Below are positions 7,734 to 16,003 of a stretch of DNA of 64,000 nt, one piece after another. The stretch's first letter is position 1, and each line of letters starts with the position of its first letter. The notes below the pieces were generated by a model. That model ran no database searches. It was not told where the DNA came from and worked only from the letters and a program-made list of their open reading frames with translations. The stretch comes from Streptomyces rubrogriseus (GTDB lineage: Bacteria > Actinomycetota > Actinomycetes > Streptomycetales > Streptomycetaceae). Both the position numbers and the translations under genes were made by a program. The stretch lies in assembly GCF_027947575.1 (NCBI RefSeq), contig NZ_CP116256.1, positions 3,658,001 through 3,722,000 on the forward strand. The letters are read 5' to 3'.

Positions 7734-8519
7734 TCACCGGCCGGCCGGTGCCGCGGGGCGCGGGTCGACGAAGCTGTAACAGGGCAGGGGACCGGTCACG
7801 CTGAGGGCCAGCCGGTCGCCGCGGTCCCGGGCCAGTGCCGCCACCGCCTCCCTGAACCGCGGTTCGTCGGCCGAGCGGAGCAGGAACGACGCGCTGAGCA
7901 CCTGCTCGTCGTCGGTCGCGCCCTGGACCGTACGGACGGCGAGCGGGGACAGCCGGTCGACGACCTCCCGGGCCGCGCGCCGTGCCTCGCGGCGCACACC
8001 GAGGGCGATCGCCTCGCCCAGCCGGACGTTGGCCTCGTAGTCCGGCCGGCGCCGGGTCCGCAGCGCCAGGGTCCGCAGCCTGTCGTCCCGGCGCACCAGA
8101 TCGGCGAAGTGGCCGGGGACCACCGTCCCCTTGACGTTGAGTTCCACGCACCCCCGTACGCCGTCGAGCTGCGCCGTCAGGTGGGCCGCGTCGGAACGCA
8201 GTTGGGAGAGCAGGGCGTCGGTGCGCGGGCTGAGGACCGCGAACCGCATGGGCAGCACCGGTCCCTGCGCCGCCAGTTCGTCCAGGACGGACTGGTGGGC
8301 CATCAGGTCACGGCGCCGGGGCCGCAGCCGCGGGGGCGCGGCCGACACCGCGGCGCTCAGCCCGGACTCCGTCAGCAGCCGTACCGGGGCGCCCTCGACG
8401 CCCGCGGAGCGCGGGGTGCGTACTCCGGCCGGGGTGATGCCGTAGACGTACAGGGCCTGCGGTACCGGGGCCGCCTCGGGAGCGGATCCGGGGGCCCTGG
8501 TGGTGGCGGGCGCGGTCAT
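7734..8519 (-). CDS. gvpF: Gas vesicle protein GvpF
   Basis: The 261-residue GvpL/F-family protein has a Pro/Ala-rich N-terminal tail. This is followed by ALYVYGITPAGV, the conserved VLPMRFAVLSPRTDALLSQL segment and the C-terminal SASFLLRSADEPRFREAVAAL and GPLPCYSFV motifs. GvpF lies on the gas-facing surface in cyanobacteria and is an assembly factor. Its ATG start overlaps the gvpA stop, so it is translated directly after the main shell protein. Confidence 0.94.
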   Translation of the reverse strand: MTAPATTRAPGSAPEAAPVPQALYVYGITPAGVRTPRSAGVEGAPVRLLTESGLSAAVSAAPPRLRPRRRDLMAHQSVLDELAAQGPVLPMRFAVLSPRTDALLSQLRSDAAHLTAQLDGVRGCVELNVKGTVVPGHFADLVRRDDRLRTLALRTRRRPDYEANVRLGEAIALGVRREARRAAREVVDRLSPLAVRTVQGATDDEQVLSASFLLRSADEPRFREAVAALARDRGDRLALSVTGPLPCYSFVDPRPAAPAGR

Positions 8520-9028
8520 CGGTCCTCCTCCTCGGTGCGCCGGCGGGAGCGGGAACGGGGGCGGTCGTCCTCGTCGCGGGGGCGCGCGGCGGGCCGGCTG
8601 CGGGGCCGCCGCGTGCTCCGGCCGCGCTCGGTGCCCGAGCGGGGACGGTCCTCCGCCTCCTCCGGCTCCTCCTCGTGTTCGTGCTCGGGCGCGAGGACGT
8701 CGCGCACCTTGTCCGTCAGGGAGCGCGCCGTCCGCCTGGCACCGGCCCGGCCCACGGTCTTGGCCACCGGGCTGCCGAACATCTCGGGCACGGTCTTGGA
8801 ACGCACGTCGTGCTCCAGGTCCAGCCGGTTGCAGGCCTCGGCGAACCGGAGGTAGGTGTCGACGCTCGCGACCACGATGCGTGCGTCCACCTTCAGGATC
8901 TCGATGCCGACGAGGGAGACGCGCACGAAGACGTCGATCACCATGCCGCGGTCGAGGATGAGTTCGAGGACGTCGTAGAGGGTTCCGGCGCGGGGCGCGC
9001 AGACGACCTCGTCGTCGTAGGTGATCAT
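8516..9028 (-). CDS. gvpA: Major gas vesicle shell protein GvpA with long charged tail
   Basis: The conserved shell core is at residues 16-65 (TLYDVLELILDRGMVIDVFVRVSLVGIEILKVDARIVVASVDTYL), the helix-strand-strand-helix unit that builds the vesicle wall. The family norm is about 70 residues; here the protein is 170 residues. The second half is a tail very rich in Glu, then in Arg/Asp/Pro/Ser (about residues 112-170), probably disordered. The ATG start has a good AAGGACC-like ribosome site, and the stop overlaps gvpF. The tail would face the cytosol if the core assembles normally. Confidence 0.93.
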   Translation of the reverse strand: MITYDDEVVCAPRAGTLYDVLELILDRGMVIDVFVRVSLVGIEILKVDARIVVASVDTYLRFAEACNRLDLEHDVRSKTVPEMFGSPVAKTVGRAGARRTARSLTDKVRDVLAPEHEHEEEPEEAEDRPRSGTERGRSTRRPRSRPAARPRDEDDRPRSRSRRRTEEEDR

Positions 9029-9064
9029 GGGGTGGTCCTTCCGGGTGCGGGCCTCACGGTCCGC

Positions 9065-9382
9065 TCACTGGTCCTGGGCCCCGCGCCGGTAGCGCGCGAT
9101 CCTGCGGTACTGGAGCAGGTCGCCCGCCGGGTCCAGCTCGACCTCGTAGGTGGCGAGCAGACTGGTGGTGTCGGGGATGCGCGCCACCTCCAGCACGTCC
9201 ACGTTGACGATCCAGCCGCCGTCCTCGCCCCGGCACACCGCGGAGACCCCTTCGAGGTGGTGCCGGATCAGCTCGGACAGCGCGTCGGCGGCGCGCCGGG
9301 CTGCGTCCCGGGCGTCGCGCACGCCGCGCTCGCGCGTGGCGGTGGAAGTGGAGCGGCGCCGTCGCTCGCCAGGTTCTGTCAT
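9065..9382 (-). CDS. gvpO: Gas vesicle protein GvpO
   Basis: The 105-residue first gene of the gvp operon belongs to the GvpO family. A basic N-terminal tail is followed by a helical region (AADALSELIRHHLEGVSAVCRG) and a beta-rich half (GGWIVNVDVLEVARIPDTTSLLATYEVELD, then YRRIARYRRG). In haloarchaea GvpO affects gas-vesicle expression and stability; the role here is unknown. The region immediately upstream is the end of a methyltransferase gene on the same strand with only 42 bases between, so the operon promoter may lie within that gene or further up. Confidence 0.9.
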   Translation of the reverse strand: MTEPGERRRRSTSTATRERGVRDARDAARRAADALSELIRHHLEGVSAVCRGEDGGWIVNVDVLEVARIPDTTSLLATYEVELDPAGDLLQYRRIARYRRGAQDQ

Positions 9383-9424
9383 GAGCCCACTGTGACCGTG
9401 GAACCCCGCTCCTGGCGTGCTCGG

Positions 9425-10078
9425 TTACCCCATCCGGGGCTGCCCCGGGCGCCGGCAGTGCAGGAAGAGGTGCGGCTCCGGCCGCGCGTCGGGGTGGGCC
9501 GGGGTGAACATCGACGCCTCCTGCGCCAGCACCTCCAGCCCGGCCTCCTCGGCCAGGGCGGTCAGCTCCTGCGCGGGGAAACTGGTCACACGCACCGGCT
9601 GACCCATGAAGGTGGCGTCGACGCCCTCCACGTCCAGCGGCACGGTGGCCAGGACCAGATGTCCCCCGGGCTTCAGCAGCCGCACCAGTCGCCGGACGAG
9701 GTCCTTCTGTTCCGCCCGGTCGAGCTGGAGCAGCGAGAAGTACACGCAGACGGCGTCGAACGACTCGTCCGCCAGCGGTACGTCACGGATGTCGGCGCAC
9801 CGGAACGTGGCGGCGGGCACCTGCCGTGCGGCCAGCTCCACCATGACGGGGGAGATGTCGACGCCCAGCACCTCGTGCCCGGCGCCCGCGAGGATCTCGG
9901 CGGTGGGCCGTCCCGTGCCGCTGCCCACGTCCAGCACCCGGCTGCCCGGCGCGAGCCGTGCCAGCAGCCACTCCAGCGACCGGCGGTGCGTCTTCGACGC
10001 GGCGAACGCCTTCTCGTACTCGACGCCCAGCGCGTCGAACGCGGCGGCCGCCCGGGGGTGTTCCTGGTCGTCGGTCAC
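9425..10078 (-). CDS. Class I SAM-dependent methyltransferase
   Basis: The 217-residue Rossmann-fold methyltransferase has motif I VLDVGSGTG at residues 48-56. Motif II-like GHEVLGVDISP follows, then an acidic ADIRDVPLADESFDAV segment and a post-motif LLKPGGHLVLATVP. The GTG start was chosen because GAAGGGACC lies just upstream on the minus strand; an in-frame ATG 14 codons earlier lacks this. The substrate is unknown. It is followed by the gvp operon on the same strand, but nothing in the sequence links it to gas vesicles. Confidence 0.85.
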   Translation of the reverse strand: MTDDQEHPRAAAAFDALGVEYEKAFAASKTHRRSLEWLLARLAPGSRVLDVGSGTGRPTAEILAGAGHEVLGVDISPVMVELAARQVPAATFRCADIRDVPLADESFDAVCVYFSLLQLDRAEQKDLVRRLVRLLKPGGHLVLATVPLDVEGVDATFMGQPVRVTSFPAQELTALAEEAGLEVLAQEASMFTPAHPDARPEPHLFLHCRRPGQPRMG

Positions 10079-10187
10079 GACGGTCGGTCCCTTCGGTGCG
10101 GTGAGCCGGTGCCCAGGCATCGTTCCACCGGGAGCGAGCCGCCGACAAGGGGCCCTTCGGGCGACGGCGCGAACCGTCGGACATCCC

Positions 10188-10985
10188 CTAGCCGCCCCCG
10201 TCCCCCGCCGTTCCCGGCTCGGCCGCCCGGCGGTGTACGGCGGCCTTGACGCGGTCGGGCAGCACCTTGGCAGCCACCCCCTGGGCCTTGGTCCTCGCCG
10301 AGCCGGTGACCAGCTTCCCGCGGCCCTTCATGACGGCGTCGAACGCCTGCCGGGCGACCTGCGCCGGGTCGTCCTTGGGCATGGCGCCGACCTTGGTGTC
10401 CAACATGCCGGCCCGCCGGAAGAAGTCGGTCTCGGTCGGCCCCGGCATGAAGGAGGTGACCGTGACACCGGTGTCCGCGACCTCCTCCTGGAGGGCCTGC
10501 GCGAAGGACTGCACGAACGACTTCGACGCGTTGTAGACCGACTGGAAGGAGCCCGGCATCGTCGCCGCGACCGAGGACGTGAACATGAGCCGGCCCACCC
10601 CGCGCGCCACCATGTCCCGCAGGAGCGGCTTGGTGAGCCGCACGGTGGAGGTCACGTCGAGGTCGATGACCGCCTGGTCGTCCGCGAGGTCGGTGTCGAC
10701 GAAGGCGCCGCCCTGCCCGACCCCGGCGTTGAGGGCCGCCACGTCCACCGCGAGCCCGGTGAGGGCGGCGACCAGGTGGTCCACACCGTCGGGGTTCCTG
10801 AGGTCCGCGCGCACGGCCCGCACCTGGACGCCCGTCTCCCGCAGCCGCCGGGCGGCGTGCTCCAGCCGTTCGTCCTCGGCGTTGACCACGAGGTCGTAGC
10901 CGTGCTCCGCGAACAAGGCGGCCAGCTCGTACCCGATTCCGCTGGACGCCCCGGTGACCAGGGCGAGCGGCCTGCTGCCGTCCAT
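10188..10985 (-). CDS. Short-chain dehydrogenase/reductase
   Basis: The 265-residue classical SDR has the NAD(P)-binding TGASSGIG motif at residues 11-18. It also shows a structural NAG motif (LNAG) near residue 85, a catalytic Ser in MFTSSVAAT, and the YxxxK pair at about Tyr151 and Lys155. The start MDGSRPLALV places the glycine motif at the normal distance from the N terminus. The C-terminal part (TETDFFRRAGML, then KAAVHRRAAEPG) resembles DltE/YqjQ-type SDRs. The substrate is unknown. The next gene upstream on this strand is a TetR regulator. Confidence 0.88.
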   Translation of the reverse strand: MDGSRPLALVTGASSGIGYELAALFAEHGYDLVVNAEDERLEHAARRLRETGVQVRAVRADLRNPDGVDHLVAALTGLAVDVAALNAGVGQGGAFVDTDLADDQAVIDLDVTSTVRLTKPLLRDMVARGVGRLMFTSSVAATMPGSFQSVYNASKSFVQSFAQALQEEVADTGVTVTSFMPGPTETDFFRRAGMLDTKVGAMPKDDPAQVARQAFDAVMKGRGKLVTGSARTKAQGVAAKVLPDRVKAAVHRRAAEPGTAGDGGG

Positions 10986-11081
10986 GGTTCCTCCGTCCTC
11001 GGCGCACCCGCGCCCCTGAGGACCGCCGGGTGCCCCGATCCGGGCCGTCGCACCCGCACGGTCCACCACGGGGCGGACCGC

Positions 11082-11666
11082 TCACCGCGGACGGGCCCCG
11101 GCAAGGGCCAGGTCCACCAGCCCCCGTACGAGCACGTCGTCCAGCGGCGCCCCGCTGAGCAGCACCCGCACGAACAGCGGACCGCTGACCGCCTCGATCA
11201 GCAGCCCGGCGTCCGTCCCCGCGGCCAGCTCGCCGCGCTCGACGCCCCGCCGCACCATCACCACGGCGCGGTCCAGACGCTCGCTCCAGTACGGGCCGCG
11301 CCGGTCCTCCAGGGTGTCGTCGTGCTCGACGCTCAGCCGCAGCAGCGCCCGGCCCTGCGGGGTGCCCAGCAGGCGGGCCAGGGCGGAGAAGAACGCCAGC
11401 AGGTCGTCCCGGACCCACCCGGTGTCCGGGACCGGCAGCGCGGCGTCCAGCTCCGTCGTCAGCGCGTCCAGGATCAGGTTCTCCCGCGTGCCCCACCGCC
11501 GGTACACGGAGGTCTCGTGCACCCCGGCCGCGCGCGCCACGGCGCCGACCGTCGCGCCCGCCAGGCCCCGGCTCGACAGCAGCTCCACCGTGGCCGCCAG
11601 TACGGCCTGCCGCATGCGCTCCCCGCGGCGGCGCAGGGGCGGGGCGGGGGGTTCCGGTGAGCTCAT
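11082..11666 (-). CDS. TetR family transcriptional regulator
   Basis: The 194-residue protein has an N-terminal TetR helix-turn-helix at about residues 14-60 (RQAVLAATVELLSSRGLAGATVGAVARAAGVHETSVYRRW). A helical ligand domain with a TetR_C-like segment follows (RRGVERGELAAGTDAGLLIEAVSGPLFVRVLL). It is divergent from the alcohol dehydrogenase gene, with 114 bases between them that hold GCAAGT repeats and a short inverted repeat. The likely target is therefore the dehydrogenase and its own gene. The ligand is unknown. Confidence 0.9.
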   Translation of the reverse strand: MSSPEPPAPPLRRRGERMRQAVLAATVELLSSRGLAGATVGAVARAAGVHETSVYRRWGTRENLILDALTTELDAALPVPDTGWVRDDLLAFFSALARLLGTPQGRALLRLSVEHDDTLEDRRGPYWSERLDRAVVMVRRGVERGELAAGTDAGLLIEAVSGPLFVRVLLSGAPLDDVLVRGLVDLALAGARPR

Positions 11667-11680
11667 CGGGCCAGCGTAAA

Positions 11681-11718
11681 GCAAGTGGGGTTGCATTGGG
11701 TGTACGGTTAACGCAAGT
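11681..11718. promoter_or_regulatory. Candidate TetR operator between tetR and alcohol dehydrogenase
   Basis: The interval contains GCAA-N6-TTGC as a short inverted repeat and a second GCAAGT 32 bases downstream of the first, about three helical turns away. It is the only clear symmetry in the divergent intergenic region. Assignment to the adjacent regulator is inference. Confidence 0.4.
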
Positions 11719-11780
11719 CGACCTGCGATGGACCGCTGGGGACCGTCCAGAGGTCGCCGCCGCACCGAGGAGGTCCTGTC

Positions 11781-12794
11781 ATGGCGCAGATGCTCGCCGC
11801 CCGCCTGCACGTCCCGAGCCGCACGCTGCGGCTCGAAGAGGTGCCCCGCCCGCAGCCGGGCCCGGGGGAGGTGCTGGTCAAGGTCGAGGCGGCCGGCGTC
11901 TGCCTGTCCGACGTGCACCTCATCGACGGCACCCTCACCCCGCTCCTCCTGCGGGGCGACACGGTCACCCTCGGCCACGAGGTCTCCGGCACCGTCGCCG
12001 AGACCGGGGCGGGCGTCACCGCCTGGTCGCCGGGGCAGCGGGTGGTGCTGCACGCCGGTGAGCAGCGGGACGGCGTCACCTACACCCGCGGCGTCGACTA
12101 CGACGGCGGCTGGGCCGAGTACGCCCTCTCCGCCGCCGACGCCATGACGCCGCTGCCGGACGCCATCCCCTTCGAACAGGGCGCGATCATCCCGGACGCC
12201 GTGTCCACCCCGTGGGGCGCGATCACCGAGACCGGGGAGGTCCGGCCCGCCGAGGCGGTCGGCGTGTGGGGCGTCGGCGGCCTCGGCGTCCACGCCGTGC
12301 AACTGCTCCGGGCGATCGGTGCCTGCCCGGTGGTGGCCGTCGACCCCAACCCCGTCGCCCGCGAACGGGCCCTGGCCGCGGGCGCCGACCTGGCCCTGGA
12401 CGCCGCCGACCCGGAGCTGAGGCAGACGGTGCGTGCGGCGACGGGCGGCGCGGGGCTCGCCGCCGCCTTCGACTTCGCGGGCGTGCCGCCGGTGCGGGAG
12501 CAGGCGGTCTCCGTCCTCGCGCCCAAGGGGCGGCTGGTCCTGGCCGGTCTGACCGACAAGCCGCTCACCGTCACGGACGGGACCCGGTTCAGCTACCTCC
12601 AGCAGCGCATCCTCGGCCACTACGGCTCCGACATGCCGGTGGCCCTGCCGCAGCTCCTGCGGCTGATCCAGGGCGGACGGCTGGACTTCTCCGGGTCCGT
12701 CAGCGGAGTGCTGCCGCTGGCCGAGGCCGCCGAAGCGGTCGCCCGGCTGGAGAAGAAGGAGGGCGACCCGATCCGGCTGGTGCTGCGCCCGTGA
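11781..12794 (+). CDS. Zinc-type alcohol dehydrogenase (MDR superfamily)
   Basis: The 337-residue medium-chain dehydrogenase keeps the catalytic-zinc residues Cys41 (GVCLSDVH) and the His66-Glu67 pair (LGHEVSG). The coenzyme-binding GVWGVGGLG is at residues 161-169. The four-cysteine structural-zinc lobe is absent: that region reads HAGEQRDGVTYTRGVDYDGG. This is seen in some single-zinc MDR members. The ATG is preceded by GAGGAGG. It is divergent from the TetR gene and followed by a strong hairpin terminator, so it forms a single-gene transcript. The substrate is unknown. Confidence 0.9.
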   Translation: MAQMLAARLHVPSRTLRLEEVPRPQPGPGEVLVKVEAAGVCLSDVHLIDGTLTPLLLRGDTVTLGHEVSGTVAETGAGVTAWSPGQRVVLHAGEQRDGVTYTRGVDYDGGWAEYALSAADAMTPLPDAIPFEQGAIIPDAVSTPWGAITETGEVRPAEAVGVWGVGGLGVHAVQLLRAIGACPVVAVDPNPVARERALAAGADLALDAADPELRQTVRAATGGAGLAAAFDFAGVPPVREQAVSVLAPKGRLVLAGLTDKPLTVTDGTRFSYLQQRILGHYGSDMPVALPQLLRLIQGGRLDFSGSVSGVLPLAEAAEAVARLEKKEGDPIRLVLRP

Positions 12795-12837
12795 GGTGAG
12801 GGAAAGCTGAGAATCCCAGCGGCGTTTGAACGCTCCG

Positions 12838-12869
12838 GCCCCCGGTTCCGTATGGAGCCGGGGGCATTT
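12838..12869 (+). terminator. Hairpin terminator after alcohol dehydrogenase
   Basis: A 12-bp stem (GCCCCCGGTTCC pairing with GGAGCCGGGGGC, one G-U pair) closes a GTAT loop and is followed by ATTTC. Confidence 0.75.
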
Positions 12870-12903
12870 CACGTCCGAGTCCGTCACGACACAGGAGCAC
12901 GCC

Positions 12904-15009
12904 TTGGGACACAACAGGCGCAGACGCCCGACCGGGGCGCGGCGCGCGACCTTCGGAGCGGTCGCGCTGATACTGGGGGGCAGCGGACTGGTGGCCGTGA
13001 ACGTCTTCGCCTCCGCGACCGAGTCCGGCAACGCCGCCGTTCCGCTGGGCGGTTCCGGAGTCGCGGCCACCGTCGACTGCCCCGATCCGACCGAGCGGCT
13101 CACCGACGTTCCGGAGCAGGCCAGGCCGGCGGTGGACACCGAACTCGCCCAGCTCGACGAGCAGATCGCCGCCGCCTACCGCGGGCTTCAGGAAGCCGCC
13201 CGCACCGCGGACGACGGCACGCTCGACGAGGGTGCGATCCTCGACCCGCTCGAGAAGGAACGCGCGGCGACGATCGAGCGCATCGCCGCCGCCATCGACC
13301 AGGCGGGCCACCGCCCCGAGGGTCTGGACGACCTGGCCGAGTGCACCCTGCGCCGCACCGGGATCGCGCCGGCGGACGCGGGGACCGGCAGCCCGGACCG
13401 GCAGGGGCAGGAGCAGGGACAAGGCCAGGGCCCGGAGCAGGAAGAAGGCCAGGAGCAGGGGCAGCAGGACGGCAAGGGCGAGGCGCCCGGTGACGGGCAG
13501 CAGCAGCCCGGCAACGGCGGACAGGCCGGCAACGGCCCCGTGGCGGCGGACTACGTCGACATCGAATCCGTCCGGCCCAACGCCGTGCGAGCGCCCCGGC
13601 AGCAGAAGGCCTCGACCGGCTCCTTCGCCACCAGGTGCGGAGTCAACGCCGAGGGCCTGTTCAACTCGGACAACCTGATCGCCGCCCCCGGCGTCGGCAA
13701 CGGCGCCCACCACTTCCACGACTACGTCGGCAACCAGGCCAACAACGCCCTGGCCAGTGACGAGGATTTGGCCGCGGGCGACACGAGCTGCGCCGACCAG
13801 GGCGACAAGTCCTCGTACTACTGGCCCGTGCTGCGGCTCCAGAACGGCACCGACGAACAGGACGCCCAGTCGCCGGGCGGCGGCATCGAGGGCAACGCGG
13901 GCGAGATCGTCACGCCCGCCGAGGTCACGCTGACGTTCCAGGGCAACGAGCGCGGCGAGGTCACGGAGATGCCGCGGCTGCTGCGCATCATCACCGGCGA
14001 CGCCAAGGCGTTCGTCAACGGCAACACCAACGCGAACGCGTCCTGGAGCTGCACCGGCTTCGAGGACCGGCAGTTGAAGGACAAGTACCCGCTGTGCCCC
14101 TCGGGCAGCGACGTGGTGCGCACCTTCACCTTCCAGAGCTGCTGGGACGGACGCAACATCGACAGCGCCAACCACCGCACCCACATGGCCTTCGCCGCCG
14201 CCGACGGCAGTTGCCCGGAGGGATTCCGGGCCGTTCCGCGACTGGTGCAGCGGGTTGTCTACGACGTGGCCGCGCCCAGCCTGGAGGACGGCGGCCGGAC
14301 CGTACCGCTGTTCGCCGTGGACTCCTTCCCCGAGCAGCTGCACAAGCCGGTCACCGATCACAGCGACTTCATCAACGTCTTCGACGAGAACCTGATGCGC
14401 GAGATGGTCGAGTGCATCAACTCCGGTCGTGAGTGCGGTCCGGACACACCTCCGGGGTCCGAGCCGGGCCAGGGCGGGGAACAGCCCGGCGGGAACGACG
14501 GAGAACAGCCCGGCGACGACGACGGGCAGACCGCCGAGCCCCCGGCCGAACAGACCGCCACGGCCTCGGCCCCCGCGGACACCGGCCAGGACGGCCAGGA
14601 CGGCCAGGACGGGCAGGACGGGCAGACGGGCGGGAAGGACGCCGGGAAGGACGCCGGGAAGGCCCCGGGGCAGAACGCGAGGCACGACGAGCAGCAGAAC
14701 GAGGGGCAGAACGAGGGGCAGAACGAGCAGCAGAACGACGGCCGCACCGGCGGGGACGAGCCCGCGCCCCCGGCCGAGGGCCAGGACGCCGGTGCATCCG
14801 CGAGCGCCGAGCCCAGGGCCGCGACGACACCCGCCGACGCCCCGAACGACGTGAGCGGCACCGGGTCCGCACCCGCACCCGCACCGCAGGCTCAGGGCGG
14901 GCTCGCCGAGACGGGTTCCGGACTCGGGCTCTGGCCCGCGGCGGTCGGCGGCGTGCTCTTCGCCGGGGGCTGCGTGCTGCTGCTCCGTTCCAGGCGGCGC
15001 ACGCCGTAA
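12904..15009 (+). CDS. Secreted DUF1996 protein with class E-type sortase signal
   Basis: The 701-residue exported protein starts at a TTG placed six bases after AGGAG; the ATG 26 codons upstream lacks a ribosome site and lies in the preceding terminator region. An Arg-rich stretch and hydrophobic segment at residues 1-36 form the signal. A helical spacer follows, then a Gln/Gly/Glu-rich stretch at about 155-212. The DUF1996 domain lies at about 213-510 with conserved HHFHDYVG and CPEGFRAVPRL. A long Gln/Asn/Asp/Gly low-complexity region leads to LAETG at 667-671, a membrane helix and an RSRRRTP tail. LAxTG is the Streptomyces class E sortase signal, so the protein should be wall-anchored. 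DUF1996 function is unknown. Confidence 0.88.
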   Translation: MGHNRRRRPTGARRATFGAVALILGGSGLVAVNVFASATESGNAAVPLGGSGVAATVDCPDPTERLTDVPEQARPAVDTELAQLDEQIAAAYRGLQEAARTADDGTLDEGAILDPLEKERAATIERIAAAIDQAGHRPEGLDDLAECTLRRTGIAPADAGTGSPDRQGQEQGQGQGPEQEEGQEQGQQDGKGEAPGDGQQQPGNGGQAGNGPVAADYVDIESVRPNAVRAPRQQKASTGSFATRCGVNAEGLFNSDNLIAAPGVGNGAHHFHDYVGNQANNALASDEDLAAGDTSCADQGDKSSYYWPVLRLQNGTDEQDAQSPGGGIEGNAGEIVTPAEVTLTFQGNERGEVTEMPRLLRIITGDAKAFVNGNTNANASWSCTGFEDRQLKDKYPLCPSGSDVVRTFTFQSCWDGRNIDSANHRTHMAFAAADGSCPEGFRAVPRLVQRVVYDVAAPSLEDGGRTVPLFAVDSFPEQLHKPVTDHSDFINVFDENLMREMVECINSGRECGPDTPPGSEPGQGGEQPGGNDGEQPGDDDGQTAEPPAEQTATASAPADTGQDGQDGQDGQDGQTGGKDAGKDAGKAPGQNARHDEQQNEGQNEGQNEQQNDGRTGGDEPAPPAEGQDAGASASAEPRAATTPADAPNDVSGTGSAPAPAPQAQGGLAETGSGLGLWPAAVGGVLFAGGCVLLLRSRRRTP

Positions 15010-15030
15010 CGGTTCCGGAGCCGCATGAGC

Positions 15031-15063
15031 GCGGGTGGGCGGGGCCGTTCCCCGCCCACCCGC
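15031..15063 (+). terminator. Strong hairpin terminator after the DUF1996 gene
   Basis: A perfect 14-bp stem (GCGGGTGGGCGGGG and its complement) closes a five-base loop 21 bases after the stop codon. Confidence 0.8.
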
Positions 15064-15129
15064 CGTTTGGCTCATTCGGGATGTTGCCAATTTCCGCACC
15101 CGGGCGCAGCCTGGTCTTCGAACAGACCT

Positions 15130-15143
15130 TGGGAGCGCTCCCA
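15130..15143. promoter_or_regulatory. CebR box (cellulose-utilisation operator)
   Basis: TGGGAGCGCTCCCA is a perfect 14-bp palindrome. It is identical to the canonical operator of CebR, the LacI-family repressor of cellulose/cellobiose genes in Streptomyces. It sits 56 bases upstream of the LPMO start, a position suited to blocking transcription. The identity of the motif is established knowledge; binding at this copy is inferred. Confidence 0.88.
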
Positions 15144-15199
15144 TGCATGCTTGCGAGTCCCTGTTCTCCCCGTCCCCCCACGTGGAAGAAGGACGCCTC

Positions 15200-15886
15200 A
15201 TGATTTGTCATGATCGCGCCAAGTGTGAACTCGCCGGCAGGACCCGACGGGCGACGACCCTCGTCGTCAGCACCTTGGCCGCGGTCCTGCTCACCCTGAT
15301 CCCCTGGAGCGGCACCGCCGTCGCCCACGGCTCGGTCGTCGACCCCGCCTCCCGCAACTACGGCTGCTGGGAACGCTGGGGCGACGACTTCCAGAACCCG
15401 GCCATGGCCGACGAGGACCCCATGTGCTGGCAGGCGTGGCAGGACAACCCCAACGCCATGTGGAACTGGAACGGCCTGTACCGCAACGGCTCGGCCGGCG
15501 ACTTCGAGGCGGTCGTCCCCGACGGCCAGCTCTGCAGCGGAGGCCGGACCGAGAGCGGACGCTACAACTCCCTCGACGCCGTGGGCCCGTGGCAGACCAC
15601 GGACGTCACCGACGACTTCACCGTCAAGCTCCACGACCAGGCCAGCCACGGTGCCGACTACTTCCTGGTCTATGTCACCAAACAGGGCTTCGACCCCGCC
15701 ACCCAGGCCCTGACCTGGGGAGACCTCCAGCAGGTCGCGCGCACGGGCAGCTACGGGCCCAGTCAGAACTACGAAATCCCGGTGAGCACCTCGGGACTGA
15801 GCGGCCGGCACGTCGTCTACACGATCTGGCAGGCCTCGCACATGGACCAGACCTACTTCCTGTGCAGCGACGTCGACTTCGGCTGA
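15200..15886 (+). CDS. Secreted AA10 lytic polysaccharide monooxygenase
   Basis: The 228-residue precursor has a signal peptide ending AVA, so the mature protein begins at His43 (HGSVVDPASR), the copper-coordinating N-terminal histidine. The second brace histidine is His150 (QASHGADYF), and the conserved aromatic near the copper site is in the C-terminal CSDVDF. Cysteines and NWNG typical of AA10 are present; there is no carbohydrate-binding module. AA10 enzymes oxidatively cleave chitin or cellulose outside the cell. A CebR box upstream argues for cellulose. The ATG was chosen for its GAAGGA site eight bases upstream. Confidence 0.95.
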   Translation: MICHDRAKCELAGRTRRATTLVVSTLAAVLLTLIPWSGTAVAHGSVVDPASRNYGCWERWGDDFQNPAMADEDPMCWQAWQDNPNAMWNWNGLYRNGSAGDFEAVVPDGQLCSGGRTESGRYNSLDAVGPWQTTDVTDDFTVKLHDQASHGADYFLVYVTKQGFDPATQALTWGDLQQVARTGSYGPSQNYEIPVSTSGLSGRHVVYTIWQASHMDQTYFLCSDVDFG

Positions 15887-15910
15887 CCCGCGCCACTCCC
15901 GTCCCCCCAC

Positions 15911-15940
15911 CCCCGCCGGGCGCGCCCGCGTCCGGCGGGG
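15911..15940 (+). terminator. Hairpin after the LPMO gene
   Basis: CCCCGCCGG pairs with CCGGCGGGG across a 12-base loop, 24 bases after the stop codon. Confidence 0.6.
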
Positions 15941-16003
15941 ACACCGGCCGTGACCGTCGGCCGAAGCGCTCCGCGACCGTCCCCGGTGCGGTATACGTCC
16001 CCC

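Noticed and set aside
9418..9434. GGGTAA upstream of gvpO as a SigB promoter
   Set aside because: It overlaps the end of the methyltransferase gene and no GNNT element is found at the right distance.
12826..12903. ATG start for the DUF1996 gene
   Set aside because: It lies ahead of the terminator hairpin of the previous gene and has no ribosome site; the TTG has AGGAG at six bases and begins the signal peptide.
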